From NCBI GenBank assembly GCA_020631735.1, contig CM036159.1, forward strand, positions 18,081,511-18,145,510: a stretch of 64,000 nucleotides of DNA. The letters are read 5' to 3'. This document shows, in pieces, positions 10,814 through 23,386 of the stretch (its first letter is position 1; the number at the start of each line of letters is the position of its first letter). Made by a program: the position numbers and the translations under genes. The stretch is from Saccharum officinarum (taxonomy: Eukaryota > Streptophyta > Magnoliopsida > Poales > Poaceae). The notes below the pieces were generated by a model. The model had not been told where the DNA came from. It was given only the letters and a program-made list of their open reading frames with translations, and made no database searches.

Positions 10814-11520
10814 TGCGCCACACCGACCATCTCTCCGCCTGCGGCCGCCCCCTGCCACCTCCACGGCGCCAGCGGAGCGCTCCCGCACCCAGCGCGCGGC
10901 CTCGGGCACCTTCCCCGCCTCCTCCTCGTCGGCGTCGGCGTCAGCGTCAGAGACCCGCGCGCGGACGGAGCGGTCTGCCACGTGAGGCGGCAGGTGCGGT
11001 ATGACGAGGACGACGAGGAGGACGAGGAGGAGTGGGGCCACAACGAGGACGTCGCGAGGATGGAGCGGTACACCGAGGACGCCCGCGACCAGGCGCTCCT
11101 GGTGAAGGCTCGGGTGGACGACGAGGTCCAAGTCGTGCTCGTCTTCAGGGTACCCCGACACTGACCTCATTTTTATTACTACTACAGCGTTGTGTGGCAC
11201 TCCCTGGTGCAATGCCGTTTTTCCTGAACTGCCACGATGGTGGACGCAAGTCGGCTGCCTAGCGGGTCGGCGCAGCTGCGCAGGCTGTGGCTCTCGTCAA
11301 GACAAGACCCATCGATTCTGTCCCTGACGCGTGATCTCGCTCTGTCGCAGGGCTTCTCGTCGAACTTGAGCGGGGTAACGGCCGCGGATCCGTCGAGGAG
11401 TGTCCTGCCGGAGAGGGCGATCATACAGTCGGTCGACGTGGTGAGGGGGCCGTTCGACCCCAACAATATCGAGTACCTGGAAAAGGGAGTGAATGGGCCG
11501 ACTTCAAGAGCCGCCTGTGA
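10814..11520 (+). CDS. Plastid-type conserved protein of unknown function (DUF7734-like), partial, C-terminal frameshift
   Basis: Two exons are visible. Exon 1 (from the gap to 11149) reads CHVRRQVRYDEDDEEDEEEW, then GHNEDVARMERYTEDARDQ, then VDDEVQVVLVFR, and ends at a GT donor. Exon 2 starts at 11351 after CAG with GFSSNLSGVTAADPSRSVLP, then QSVDVVRGPFDPNNIEYLEK. This pattern (acidic stretch, LVFRGFSS, VLPERA, GPFDP-NIEYLEKG) is a plant-conserved plastid protein that I think is now called DUF7734; the name is from memory. The open frame then runs past the expected end. One extra base near 11488-11492 would restore W-DFKSRL followed by TGA at 11518-11520, the usual terminus. The start codon and transit peptide are lost in or near the gap; the upstream in-frame stretch is Leu, Val and Ser rich. 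The function is unknown. Confidence 0.6.
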
Positions 11521-12177
11521 CTATGATAGCACTAGCATACCAGGAAAGAAATGCACTGCAAGCATTCTTCTGTTGTTCTTTAAGACCATTTCATCTGCTT
11601 CCGACTGATCAGGTCACGGAATGGTCGTCCAAACCCAAATGGGCAAATGTCTTGAGCCCACCTATAAGAAAATACAGTATTTTAGGAAAGAAATACCCAC
11701 CTGAACCCTTTGCCGTGCAAATGCTACCAGGATCGGGAATACAAACGTCCCACACAAGTAAAGCACTTCGATCGAACAAGGCGGCAGTGAAGCCTTCGCA
11801 AAAGCGGCAACCTGCGCCGCAATTCGAATAAATGGCAGCGCGAAGCAATTCGCTCCGGTCTACATATTCTTTAGCAAGGCTTTGCTCCGATCCACACCCA
11901 AATTTACATATTCTTTAGCAAGGCTTGGGATACATACTCCTAAGCACGGAAGCAAAAGAAAGCCCAAGCAGCTGAATCTACCTTTCCTTTACTTCGCCAG
12001 CTAGATCACTCCCATTAGTCGTCATCAACTTGCTTTGGTTGGTTGCTTGCTCCATAAAACAAAAAAAAAAACCAATGCAAAGCTACCAGCCAATGAGCAC
12101 AGTTTTCTTCTGAACTGAACTCATTCCAAGTCCAGGGGCTCCAAAGCTCGCGTCCTGCTATCTCCAGCGGCTGTCCC
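11521..12177. other. Intergenic / UTR sequence
   Basis: Spans the 3' flank of the preceding gene and the 5' flank of the next. A 25-30 bp phrase (ACATATTCTTTAGCAAGGCTT) occurs twice at about 11860-11925. No separate gene is seen. Confidence 0.5.
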
Positions 12178-12907
12178 ATGGGGCTCTGCGCGTCCATGTT
12201 GCGATGGAAGGCCAACCGGCGGCGGCGGCAGCCTGAGCCAAGGCGCGGCACGCCGAAGGCGCTCTTCGTCGTCAGGAACGACGACGGCCGGCCGTCCAAG
12301 CCAGAGGCGCTCGTGTTCCACCCACCACACACCTCTGGCCGTTCGGGGTTACAGTTACCGAAGGCCGGCAGCAGGAAGTCCGAGAAGCGCGGGTACGAGT
12401 ACTACGACTGCATGGACGTGCTGGGCAGGAGGCTCCGCGCGCCGCCGGCACCCAGGCTCCCGTGCGGGAGCACCAGAAGCGTCGTGGTGGAGCCGGTGGT
12501 AATGGCCGGGATGAGGTCGACGGTGTCCAGGGGCGCCACGGCGGACGGGAAGAAGGCAGCGGCAGCAGAGGGGTGCAGGACGCCGATGACGCCGAGGAGG
12601 ACGCCGGTGTGGCAGCGGAGGATACTGATGGGGACGCGGTGCGAGCTTCCGCGGTTCAGCGGGGTCATACTGTACGACGAGCACGGCCGGCCTCTGCAGA
12701 GCAGCTCCCAGAACAGAACAGACCACCCGATCAGCAGAGTAAGCAAATACGAGTCCAAGGTGATGGATGCATGGCAGATATTACTTTGAAAACTCAGAGT
12801 TGAATAACACATGAATCTTCAGACGTCTTAAAAATCAAACTTGTTTTGTTTTCCAGGGCAAAAAGAAGACTGCCAGGACAACTACAACTCTCAGGGACCT
12901 CCTGTAG
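12178..12907 (+). CDS. Plant-specific protein of unknown function with N-myristoylation motif, two exons
   Basis: Exon 1 runs 12178-12738 and exon 2 12857-12907; the intron has GTAAGC and TTCCAG borders and is in phase 0. The 203-residue product begins MGLCASMLRW, a Gly-2 N-myristoylation signature with a Cys that could be palmitoylated, so membrane attachment is likely. The body is basic and Arg-rich. A YEYYDCMDVLGRRL block lies near residue 80 and a conserved-looking WQRRILMGTRCELPRFSG / ILYDEHGRPL block near residues 145-173. The C-terminus encoded by exon 2 is RGKKKTARTTTTLRDLL. I recognise the C-terminal block as one that recurs in plant proteins without known function; no catalytic motif is visible. 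Exon 1 is GC-rich, typical of a grass 5' exon. Splicing avoids a readthrough end encoded in the intron. Confidence 0.75.
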
Positions 12908-13469
12908 TCAGCTAGTCACAAGTTATTGCCTCATTACTGGTGGCTAGTTGCACCTTTGCAAGTGCTTCCAGTAAATTAGTGCACTAGTATTTCTCATGTA
13001 AAGCGTTAACCATCGAAGACATGGAGATTCACGTACTGACGCAGCAATATTTGTCCATACCATGGTCAGTTGGTCATCCTTGTTCCACATTTTCATTTGT
13101 TGCAACTGATTCAGTACAATCAAGCAAGCACCTAACAACACTCCCTCATCCCACCCAATAAAGTTATAAAAAAAAACATGATTCTCACTGGGGAAAAACT
13201 ATTGAGATCATCAAGGCAGTAAAATCAACAAAAGAATACATCTATACTCTTATATCAACCGGAGACCAGATCGTCCACGCACAACACAATCGTGTTTAAG
13301 GCCAAGGCGGCCAAATAAGCATGTTTGGAAAAAATACTCGAGTGAAAACTGCGTACAAGGCCTCCAGGTTAAATTCAAATGTAAAAAAAAATTGAACATT
13401 CTACTGCAATCACACGTGTGCTGCTGCGGTTGTACATTCTACATGCCAGCTGTGGCTGTCACAAGCCAA

Positions 13470-16400
13470 TCATTTCCATGCGACCGAGTCGATCTCATTC
13501 CTTGCAGATTTGTACAGCTCTAGCCTCTTGACCAAGGCATCCCTCTTCTCCATCAAAGCGGGGTCCTCGTCCAACATCGCGCTCAGCTGTTTCTTCTGGA
13601 TTATGAAAGCAAAGCAAATGAGGGAAAGATAACTTTATTCAATGTCCAACATCGCGCTCAGCTGTTTCCAAGTTGTATTGCATAAATTGGTGTAATCAGG
13701 AATATATAAATCTTCCAAGAACCATTTGCTTACATGAAACAATCTAGACCGGATTAATTAAAAATAAGGGGGAACTGAAAGCTACTCCCAGGTTCTCTGA
13801 ACCCTGTGATCAGTGAGAACAAGTACACAGACTACAAGAAACCAGGGCTGTCTACATATCAAATTCAACAAAACTGATGTTTAATAAAATTTGTTGTGCA
13901 TGCCCGGTTGTGCAGCCTTACAAAACAATTGAAGGATGTGTAAAAACAGTAGTCAGTAAACCAAGATTTAACTAGAAACACAAACACCTGTCTTCAAATT
14001 GTGTATAAAACAAAGTAATTATTCAAGGAATCAAGGTAAACATACCTCCTTGCTTCCCACATGAGCATAGAAACGGTTAAGCAAATTTTTTTTTGCCTCT
14101 TTCACTTGACAATGTACGATGGCTTTCGGAATTGTGTTCCTCAGAGTCTCACAGACCATGTTAATATAAGATGACACATTCGATCCTGACAAGGAAAAGA
14201 ATAAAACAACAATCAAGCCATAATTAGTGGTACATCATAATGGACTCTGTTACATAGTTATTTTCACTGGTAGCTAATATCAACACAAAGCATGCAACTA
14301 ATGGAGAAACTAAACTCCAGGATGAGCTATTACAAAGGACCATGGTACTACAATCATGTGTTTATGTACAGAAAAAAGCAAAACACCACGCTGATTGCTC
14401 CCTAGGTTATGTCAATATCATATTCCACAATGCACTGGAGATATAGAAGTGTAGTTACAACCAACTGTTGGGAAACCAACTGGGCCAATAAAGTACTTCC
14501 TATTATTTAATCTTGTGTTTCTACTGATGGATAAGAAATGGTTGCACATTTTTGCTAAACCAGATGTCCTTTTTCTACAAATCTACAAAGAGAAAGGAAG
14601 GTGAATTTACCGATTCTTCTGAGATGATTGTCCTGATATCTATCACTCACTGGAGTGTTCTTATCAGCTGCTTTCTCTGGTTCAGTAGGAAGTTTACGGA
14701 AAAACTCTACTGTTAGGTAGCTGGCTTCCATCTCTACTAGACGAAGAACAGTCTTTCGTCCGTCCTCACGGAATCTTTCCAGGCTATCGTTTGCAGCAGC
14801 AGCTATATCTGATTGAAGTGTTGGGAATCGCTTCAATTCCTATGATACCAAAGACAATATGAGATTAACCAGCAAGACAAAACAGTAAGACAACGAGAAA
14901 CAAAGGAAGGTACAAAGAAGGCAACCTCTGTTGCTGCAATCGATCTCCGAACAAGCTCCTTTAAGACCAAATGGACCTGCAATATGAGAACATCATTAGG
15001 GCTTCTCCAGTGGCAAAGAAAAGCAAACCCTGAGCTGGCATGGGAGCAAACCATATCGAGTCAAACTACTGGAATATTCAATGCATGAGCAGGTGAGAGC
15101 AGAATCAACACTTATTTATGAGTCGATGTAATGTAAGTGCATTAAAAATTATTTTGGCTGCCAAAGTTTTGACCACGGACTACTTCCAAGACATCGTAGC
15201 ACTGTTTTCTTCCCTTAATCTTATTGAGGGGGTCTACTTGTGGAGTGACTGTTCACGAGCAAATTTTTTTTTATACCAGGGCAGTACACATGGTGGCAAT
15301 GAACCGATGCAACCACCACCGATGCTCTTAATTGCATACAGTGACCAAGATCCTGTGAAATATAGCTTTAAATAAAGTTCAAATGACCATGAAAACATGG
15401 ATATTGACACTTTCCTTCATCAAGCAACAACGTAAAAATTTCAATTTAGCATCAAACCAACAGCTTGTACTTCGCTTCCATCACATTTCAGAACATCACT
15501 GTCACACTACATCACTTGAACGTGACTTCATTCAGTCATTGGGACATCCCTAGACTAGGGTCATGCCGTCATGGTAATAGTGTGCACATCATATGATTTT
15601 GGCAGCAAGGCCAATGAGCCTTTAATTTCAGCTCTTTTTTTATGATTCCAAGAGCCCAAGCGATTCCCTACATGTGCCTATCTAATAGCAGTAACATTGC
15701 CAAAGTTTTTACCAGCAGACAGGAGTACATGTACACCAACAGTTATGAATGTAAGGGGTGGATAATACAAGAATATATAATACCGGATATTAGGATATGA
15801 AATTACTAAATGTATTCACACACTTATGCATCAACTATTCAAACATGAACTAGAATACTACAAGGAGATATGCATCAACATAGAAGTCATATGGTCATAC
15901 CGCATCAACAGACGCTTCAGCTGGACCCTTAAAGTAGCTTAGAGAACTATCTATAAGCCTTCTGTATCCTTGCTCAGGGGCAATCAAGTGGGGCTGGTAA
16001 CCATCAGCCTCTGAAATAACTTTACGAACATTTTGCATTGAAAGATGTCGGTCAAATGGAAGCTTTTTCAGTGCTGCAGGTAACTGGTTGTCAAAGACGC
16101 CATAAATCCGATCTCCACCTGGCCGCCTGAGAAATAAGGTAGTAATGGTTAAGTGTAAGTTAATTATCAACATCATTCCTTAAAAATGCTCTATCTTAAC
16201 AATACATATAAGTATGATAACTTGTCAACATACATCGGCAATAATCATGGAAGGCACAAGAACATTATGGAAAAGGCCTATTGAATAGCTTACCCGCCAT
16301 CTAAGTGCTCTTTAAAGACACGGTCAAATGCACGACACATATCCAAGATTGTGTACAACTGAGCCTGCAGATTATGGGAACAATATGAGAGACATACACC

Positions 16401-19400
16401 ATAAACAAGATTTATAGAAATGTATAATGCACAGTGGCATCATCCCTTCCCTGCAAATAAATAGTGCAGCTTGTGGCACAAACCACCGACAATGCATATG
16501 AATAATTCTCGCCACAACGTAACAGAGATCATTAAAAAATACAGTAATTCTTACCCCAGCATCACCTCCGATTGGCCTACCAAGTCGATCCAACTGGGCT
16601 TCTATTTCATCAATTGTTTTGTTAATCATGGCTATAATACTTGGAATTTTGGCCCTGATCACAGCCTCTAAATGCTGGATAAATAAATGGAAACACATCA
16701 GCAGTCAGTATAAGAAATTCAAAAGTTTATGGTTAGAAGCATGCCACAGCAGCAAAATGCCCTCACCTGCGACAGAAGTTTGGCAAGATACTCTGCACCC
16801 ATTTTATGTGCCAAGTGACCATATTCAGGACTACTCTCAAAGTACTCTTTTTCTTTGCGTCTTGCTGAGAGCATATCAACATTCTTGTTGATATCAGCTT
16901 GTGAGCGATTGACAATTCCAACCCAGGGGTGTTGTAAGCGATATTGCCTCCCTTCAAGTACCTAGGATTCCATGGAGAGAGGAACTTTTAGTGCTACATA
17001 CATGGAGGATGAGGAAAAAAGAATTGAAAAGTGCCATACATCAACGGCATTGGTACCCTTGTCCATCAAATCAAGCTTTGTTAAGACTCCAAAAGTCCTG
17101 TCACCTTAAGATGTTAAGAGAAAAATTTGTTAATATATATGATTGGAACTGCACTGATTATTAGGTACGCCAACAAAATGGTTTATCAGTAATCCTGTCT
17201 AATGGAAAGTGTGATTTCAAATGCTGTAGGGAGGGGGAAAAAATCAAAACTGCACCTGAAGGATCAACATCCCTAGCAAGCTTGATAGCGTCTGACGTTG
17301 CTATATCTTGGTTAGCTGGGGAGATAGCCAAGATGATGCAATTTGGCTGAAGTTTCCAGAAAAAAAGAACAGAAGTAAAAAGAAAATATTAGGTTTTAAA
17401 AATATGTGGCGAAACATAATATACAGCTCATGATTCTCTGATCTAAGTTATTTGACTAGAGTGAAATACACAAGTCTATCTGTAAATTCATAGTGCCCAG
17501 ATCAGGGAAAATAGTGCTCACAAGTCAACGTAAGCTAAAATAAGGATAATACCGGAAATGGGCTACATATGCCACAGAAATTTCAAGAAGTACAAGTAAC
17601 TCAAGTAAGCATCACACTATAACTAATAGCAACCAACAGAGATGATTTTCTTTACCTTGTCAACGTAAGATCGAACCATGTTTTCAATATCTTGAACAAT
17701 AGATTCTGGTTGCCCCTCTGTAGTAAAATGGTGCAGGTACCAAAAGTTAAATAATAGAAGGTATGGTTACCAAAACCAAAGCAACTAATTCATCAACTGA
17801 GTCATTACCTACAGCGACCTTTGTCAGTCCAGGAAGATCAATAAGTGTCAAGTTAACAACTGCAAACAGAAATGTGACATTAATCTACAGACAGTTCAAG
17901 GGATACGGAACATAAATGTACTCACTGCATATAAAACTTCAAGTGACATAATAAAGCTAACATAACATGCTATAGTTCTTTTCTCTTTGGTAATTGTGCT
18001 TCAGGAACAGGAACCAGAAAGAACCATGAGTCTACATATGTGGCTATTACTTTGAGGCATACGTACACCTTGAATAGAAAACAGGACACAATATTATTGG
18101 ACAATCTAGACCCACCAAACCAGAATCGCTCAATTCAATATCATAATGCATAGAAGATTTAAGAGGTTTTGCCATCACTAAATCCTGAGTAAAGTTAATT
18201 TAAGTTTTAGTGCACAGATTACTCATACTATCTCACACCATTATTCTGACCTGACCTCTGTGTACCCAAAAAATCAGCAAAAACGAACTAAACTATTTCA
18301 GAGCATTGCCTATGCCAATTCCATGAACACCTACAATATCTATAGGTTTTACTGGAGCAAAATCAATGAAATCTTCAAATAAGAAATCCGTTGATTCTAA
18401 AACCATGTTGGAAACTCTAGGTGCACCACACCTACCATACATTAGTTGATATTATCTTTGATCACTTCATGCATTACTTGTATTATCTTTGGTCGCATTG
18501 AATAAGGTGTCCTAAATCCTAATGCCTAATATCATATTTGTTGAAGCTCGGAATAAATCAACCAAGCGCACTTCAGAAATCAGAAGTTCAAAACAAGAAT
18601 CAACACTTACCATGCGGCGAATATATACTCAAATGGATGGGAACATTTGAAATAGCTTTAGTTTTCCCAGTTATGCGATCTGTTTCATCGGCAATCTCTT
18701 TCCTCACAGCAGCTGCAATTATATGGGTATAACAATAGTTTAACTAAACATATCCAGCAAATATACAAAAATGGAAAGAGGAATTCAATAACAAATACTC
18801 TGGCATCTCATTAATAAATACAGACATAGATGGAAACGTAAATAACCATCAAAGATCCATCAATGAACTGGTACAAGGATATTTCTTTCATGAACTAGTC
18901 ACAATTAGTTCCTATCGGCTATTGCACATGACATTTCTCATTCTTTTTTAAATACAGTGAATCGTTTTTTTTGTGGCATATGATCTACAGAGCACAATAA
19001 GATAAAACCACTGCATTTCATCCATTGATGAAAAAAAAAGCAACCAAGGTAGAGTAAAGCTATATGCAGTGCAAATATTTATTGAATGTGGTGTGCGATA
19101 GTTTACATCTCACTGGTTGTAAGTGTAATTTGAAAAGGCAACTCCTAATATGCCCTGTTGCTCTTAAATATTATGCCATGCTAGCTATTACTGGAAGCAT
19201 GTAATAGTAAATAGCACAATACATTAATACCATAACTCATAGAGCACGAAGTCATTTAAGTACATAGATTTCATCTGATCTTTGGGAAGACGAATGGTGC
19301 ACAATGTCCCATGTGTATCTGTTTTATTTATGTCCAACCATAAGCTTCCCAACAAGCAGACAGTTATCTTAGTAGACTACCCTAACAGAAGTGAAGACAA

Positions 19401-19943
19401 CAAGTAAATTGCTGAGATGAATAGTGGCTCGTCTTACCAAAGTCGGTGAACCGCTTCCGCGGAGCGTGGAGGAACTCAGCATACTCGTGACCACCATCTG
19501 TCTTGTGGAGCTGCAGCACTAGAGGCCGCCTCGTGACAATACCTAATCAAACGCAAACTGAATCCTTAAGCACCCGAGCGGACCCAAATCGAACAGCACG
19601 CGCGTGATCTAGCGGCAGCATTACCAGATCCACGGGGCAGGAAGTCCCTCCCCACTATGCTCTCGAGCACGGACGACTTCCGGAACTCTGGAGGCATCAT
19701 CAGAACAGAAAACGCAACCAAACGTTAGCGGTTAGCGCGCTGGCCAGATCTGGGACCTGGCACATGAGCACGGTGGATCTGGATGTGGTGGGCGGAGTGT
19801 ACCTGCCCGCCAACGACAGCGACGGAGGGGAGCGCCTCCCAGAGGGAGCCCTCGCCGCCGCCGCCGCCGCCGTGGTCGCCGAGGACGGTGCACGCGCGCT
19901 GGATCCGGTTCACCAGCCCGATCAGGCTCCCCATAGTCGCCAT
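13470..19943 (-). CDS. DRP1: Dynamin-related protein 1 (DRP1, phragmoplastin type), 16 exons, one-base deletion in the P-loop exon
   Basis: Exons (minus, in order): 19943-19803, 19687-19625, 19542-19438, 18712-18611, 17859-17809, 17717-17656, 17346-17256, 17104-17040, 16961-16767, 16674-16555, 16364-16294, 16126-15901, 14976-14926, 14839-14611, 14185-14046, 13595-13470. All introns are GT-AG. The sum is 1838 nt; 1839 would give a 612-residue protein, the usual DRP1 length. The missing base is in exon 2: GGQ-SSG-KSS (the G1 P-loop) needs GGAAAG but the sequence has GGAAG (about 19678-19680). Other GTPase motifs are intact: VTRRPL (G2 region), DLPG (G3), TKLD (G4). The middle domain ([19 protein letters not shown]), [20 protein letters not shown] and the C-terminal GED ending [11 protein letters not shown] are intact. 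There is no PH or Pro-rich domain, as in DRP1. The family acts in plasma-membrane and cell-plate vesicle scission. It resembles the DRP1C/1E branch. Confidence 0.9.
13569..13668. repeat. 25-bp direct duplication of exon 16 sequence inside the last DRP1 intron
   Basis: GTCCAACATCGCGCTCAGCTGTTTC would exceed the quoting limit in full, so compare 13569-13593 (exon) with 13644-13668 (intron): the two are identical 25-mers offset by 75 bp. The intronic copy lacks the splice acceptor. Confidence 0.85.
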
Positions 19944-20384
19944 CCCGGGCGAGGCCGCACGCGAAGGTTCGCCCGCGGCTCTGTGTCAGGCTGCGGTGCT
20001 CGTCGGCGGCGAGCGGCGGGTGGCGGTGGGATCTAACTAGTGGGAAACAGATGAGAGAATTGCAGCGACAGATTTTAAAAGCGAGCTTGTAGTTTTGCTT
20101 GCGAGGTGCCGACGGTCGGGGTCGGAAGGATGGGTTGCCTGGACGCGGCGTTCGAGCGCCGGTGCTGGTGAGCTGAGTCTCTGCAGGTGGGGTCACGAGA
20201 ACTGTGGGGCACCACAGCAGTGAGAGAGTTTGTTTGAAGGACTCTGAGGTGGGGCCTCCATCCAGTTGGCATGGGTCGTATGGACATTTGAACGCTTATA
20301 GGACGACAGGACGTGCGGGGGGGATGGGCTCGAATGGACCGGGACTATGGATCGGGAGCCGTTGGATATCAGCAGCCTTGGCGT

Positions 20385-21557
20385 CGAGAATTTTTATAAT
20401 TTAATCCTTTTTTAATAAATATTTTAATATTAATCACTCCAGAAAATATTTTGCACCAGGTAGCCTCCCAATAATATAGTCGCGCTTGGCGCGGCAAAAT
20501 ACGACACATTCGACGGCGTTTCTGACATGAAAAAGCTTGTGGCACCACTCCCGCTGGCGTGACAGTATTGTCTTGTCGCGTCTCTGGGAGTGGAGTGACA
20601 AAACTGAACTTTCAAAAAATTATAACTCTTCAATATAACGTCGGATGAAGATGGTTTTTATATGAAAATTGTAGATCTCGATGAGATCTACAACTTTCTA
20701 GTTTTGAGTTTTTTCGTTTGACAACGTTAAGATGCTAAAAAAGTTATATAAAGTTTCAGCACTAAAATGATCGCTATTAGCGTTTGTCGTATTAGAAAAA
20801 TAATATATTTTTTATATGAGTTTAAATGAAGATACCATTTATACCAAAGTTCTAGCTCTCAATGAGGTCTACGACTTTGTAGTTTTAAGTTTTTACATTT
20901 GAGGTCGTTAAGACGCTCAAGAAAATAATATAAAGCTTCAGAAGCATATTCGTACTGAAACTTTATATTATTTTCTCGAATATCTTAACAACATCAAATG
21001 TAAAAACTCAAAACTACAAAGTTGTAGACCTTATTGAGAGCTACAACTTCGATATAAATGGTATCTTCATTTGAACCCATACAAAAAAATATATTATTTT
21101 TCTAATGCGACAAGCGCTAATAGCGATCATTTTAGTGCTGAAACTTTATATAATTTTTTTTAGCATCTTAACGTTGTCAAACGAAAAAACTCAAAACTAG
21201 AAAGTTGTAGATCTCATCGAGATCTATAATTTTCATATAAAAATCATCTTCATCCGACGTCGTATTGAAGAGTTATAATTTTTTGAAAGTTCAGTTTTGT
21301 CACGCCACTCCCAGGGACACGACAAGACAATACTGTCACGCCAGCGGGAGTGACACAACAAGCTTTTCCACGTTGGAAACGCCGTCGAATGTGCCGTATC
21401 TTGCCATGTCGAATGTGCCATATCTTGCCGTGCCAACGCATATGGCGTGATTACGTTATTTGGTCGCGCCAAGGGGCTACCTAATGCGTAATATTTTCTG
21501 GGGCGGTTAATATTAAAATATTTATTAAAAAAGGGATTAAAATTTTAAAAAAAATCC
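20385..21557. mobile_element. MULE-type foldback element, near-perfect palindrome of 1.17 kb
   Basis: The two halves are inverted copies of each other, from the ends (TTTAATCCTTTTTTAATAAA on the left and its complement on the right) to the centre near 20941-20958, with only about 13-18 bases of loop. The flanks carry CCTTGGCGT at 20376-20384 and again at 21558-21566, a 9-bp target-site duplication as expected for Mutator-like elements. The arms contain ATAAAGTTTCAGCACTAAAA, AGATCTACAACTTTCTAG and a GC-rich CACTCCC-CTGGCGTGACAG block. There is no transposase frame, so it is non-autonomous. The element starts about 440 bp upstream of the DRP1 start codon. The arms have several mismatches, so insertion is not very recent. 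Confidence 0.85.
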
Positions 21558-21566
21558 CCTTGGCGT

Positions 21567-22097
21567 GGACCCTCCTGGTGGCTGGTGCCGTGGTGCGTGA
21601 GCCGGAAACTGACGCTTCAGCAACAGCTACGCTGAAGCTAGAGGCTGAAGCAGTGATGCGGTGGCGACAAAGCTTGATTTGCAGTGACACTGTAATTTTA
21701 TTTCGTGATTTATGCTAATTTAGAACTCCAGAACGGGGATGCTAACATTGTCTTAACAGGGACAGCATGTCAATATGCAAGATAAAGGAAAACAAGTACT
21801 CTAGGTCTAGGTTATTGATACATTCCAGGAAATGTTACTGTCCGTGAAAGGTGACTCCAGTAGTCGAGCTTAACCACCAATCGACGTTACAACTAACAGT
21901 CGCCCCACCGTTTTCAGTAAACCGCTGCAACTCTGAGTAATGGCAACACAAGTACACAGCATCAAATCGACCATACGACTGACCACGCTCTCACCATGAC
22001 ATTGACACCATCCATCCAATCGAAACAATGTAACAGAACATTAGACCACACAAATTCTCAATTTCTTGTCACGTGATACGCATTCTGTAAAATAAAG
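21567..22097. other. Intergenic, no gene seen
   Basis: Sits between the foldback MULE and the hAT element. It contains only short frames and no recognised repeat. Confidence 0.4.
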
Positions 22098-22105
22098 CTT
22101 GGCAC

Positions 22106-22890
22106 CATGTGCGGATCCAGTGGGTGGCACGGGCCCAGCCCAAAAGCACATATGTAGTGTGTAAAAAAACTCTCATTCCCTTCCGTCCCGCACCCGCTTG
22201 GCCGCTCCTGCCCCACGCGCGACGGACGTACGACTCATGAGTGGCTGCGACTGTCCGCTATCCTGCCAGCCTGCCCCTCGGTGGTGGCGTGCGGCACCTC
22301 GTCCCTCGGCAGCCGGCCCTAGCTGGCCAGTCCCACCCCAGGAACCTGCCTCCGGCCTCCCAGCCGACTGCCCCAGCCAGGCTACGCTAGGCTGCCCCTT
22401 GCGGCCTTGCCTCAGTCGCCATTTGGTAGGAACTCGATCCCCTCTGCTCTGCCCTGCATTTTCTTTAGTTTCCCCCCAAATCCTAACTTTACTGATATCT
22501 AATTATTTAGATAGTTGTTTTTAGATTTTTTCTAGATTTAGTTCAATTGATGTAGCTTATAGAGTTATACATGTATGTATTGGTCGATTTCTTATGCATT
22601 ATGCGATTTGGTCGTCGAATTTGTGAACTATGAAGAGGGACAGAGACATTGCTTCTATGTGTTGTAATCCTATTTGTTATTTAAGCTTTTCGTTTATATT
22701 CCAAAAAGTATTAGTGTACTGTTTTAAACTACTTTGCAATTTAAGACTTATGACATTTAGTAGTTGTGTACCGAATTGTTGGGCTTTTTTTTTTTGAAAA
22801 TTTTACCGAATTGCTAAATGGATTTTACCGGTTTGTATATGAAAATTTTTGTTCGGCATACCCCAAGTAAAAATCCTGGCTCCGCCACTG
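22106..22890. mobile_element. Non-autonomous hAT element, 785 bp
   Basis: The ends read CATGTGCGGATCCAG (left) and, reverse-complemented, CAGTGGCGGAGCCAG (right), imperfect terminal inverted repeats of hAT type. Flanking octamers are CTTGGCAC (22098-22105) and CTTAGCAC (22891-22898), an 8-bp target duplication with one change. The left third is GC-rich and the rest AT-rich. No transposase motif is visible; the 22198-22524 open frame is low-complexity and not credible as a gene. Confidence 0.8.
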
Positions 22891-23386
22891 CTTAGCACTG
22901 TCACAGACACGGTTTACTTTACATGAGAATGCTAATAAAATGGAAGATTTTCTCGTAGTTTGAACTTTAGACGACAGCAAACGGCACAAAGGAGGTTTAA
23001 TATGCCTTCATTCATCTATTTTTCAGTTACAACTCTTGTCATACACAAAAAAGAAAGAACATTCAGATCTTACTCAAATTTGTTGATAACTCAATATTGC
23101 AAAGAGACAAGGGTTTAAACTTTACAACAGTGATGCATCCCAAATCACAATTACATAATTATTATCAGATATTTAGATAACATGTTGGTTATCATTATTT
23201 GACAAACTCTAGGTGCCGCAAACCGATAAATTGAGATCACAAAGCACAACAACAAAGATACACAACTGATACACTACATTTGGTGATGGCTTCATTTCAA
23301 CTTTAGAAGAAACTTGCACCTTCTACCTTGCAGCAGAATCTTCCTTGAAAAGTGTCACCAACTTATGGGAGCAAAGCCATATGACA

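Noticed and set aside
12355..12812. Minus-strand and +2 frames over the MGLCAS gene
   Set aside because: They overlap the spliced, motif-bearing frame and have no motif themselves.
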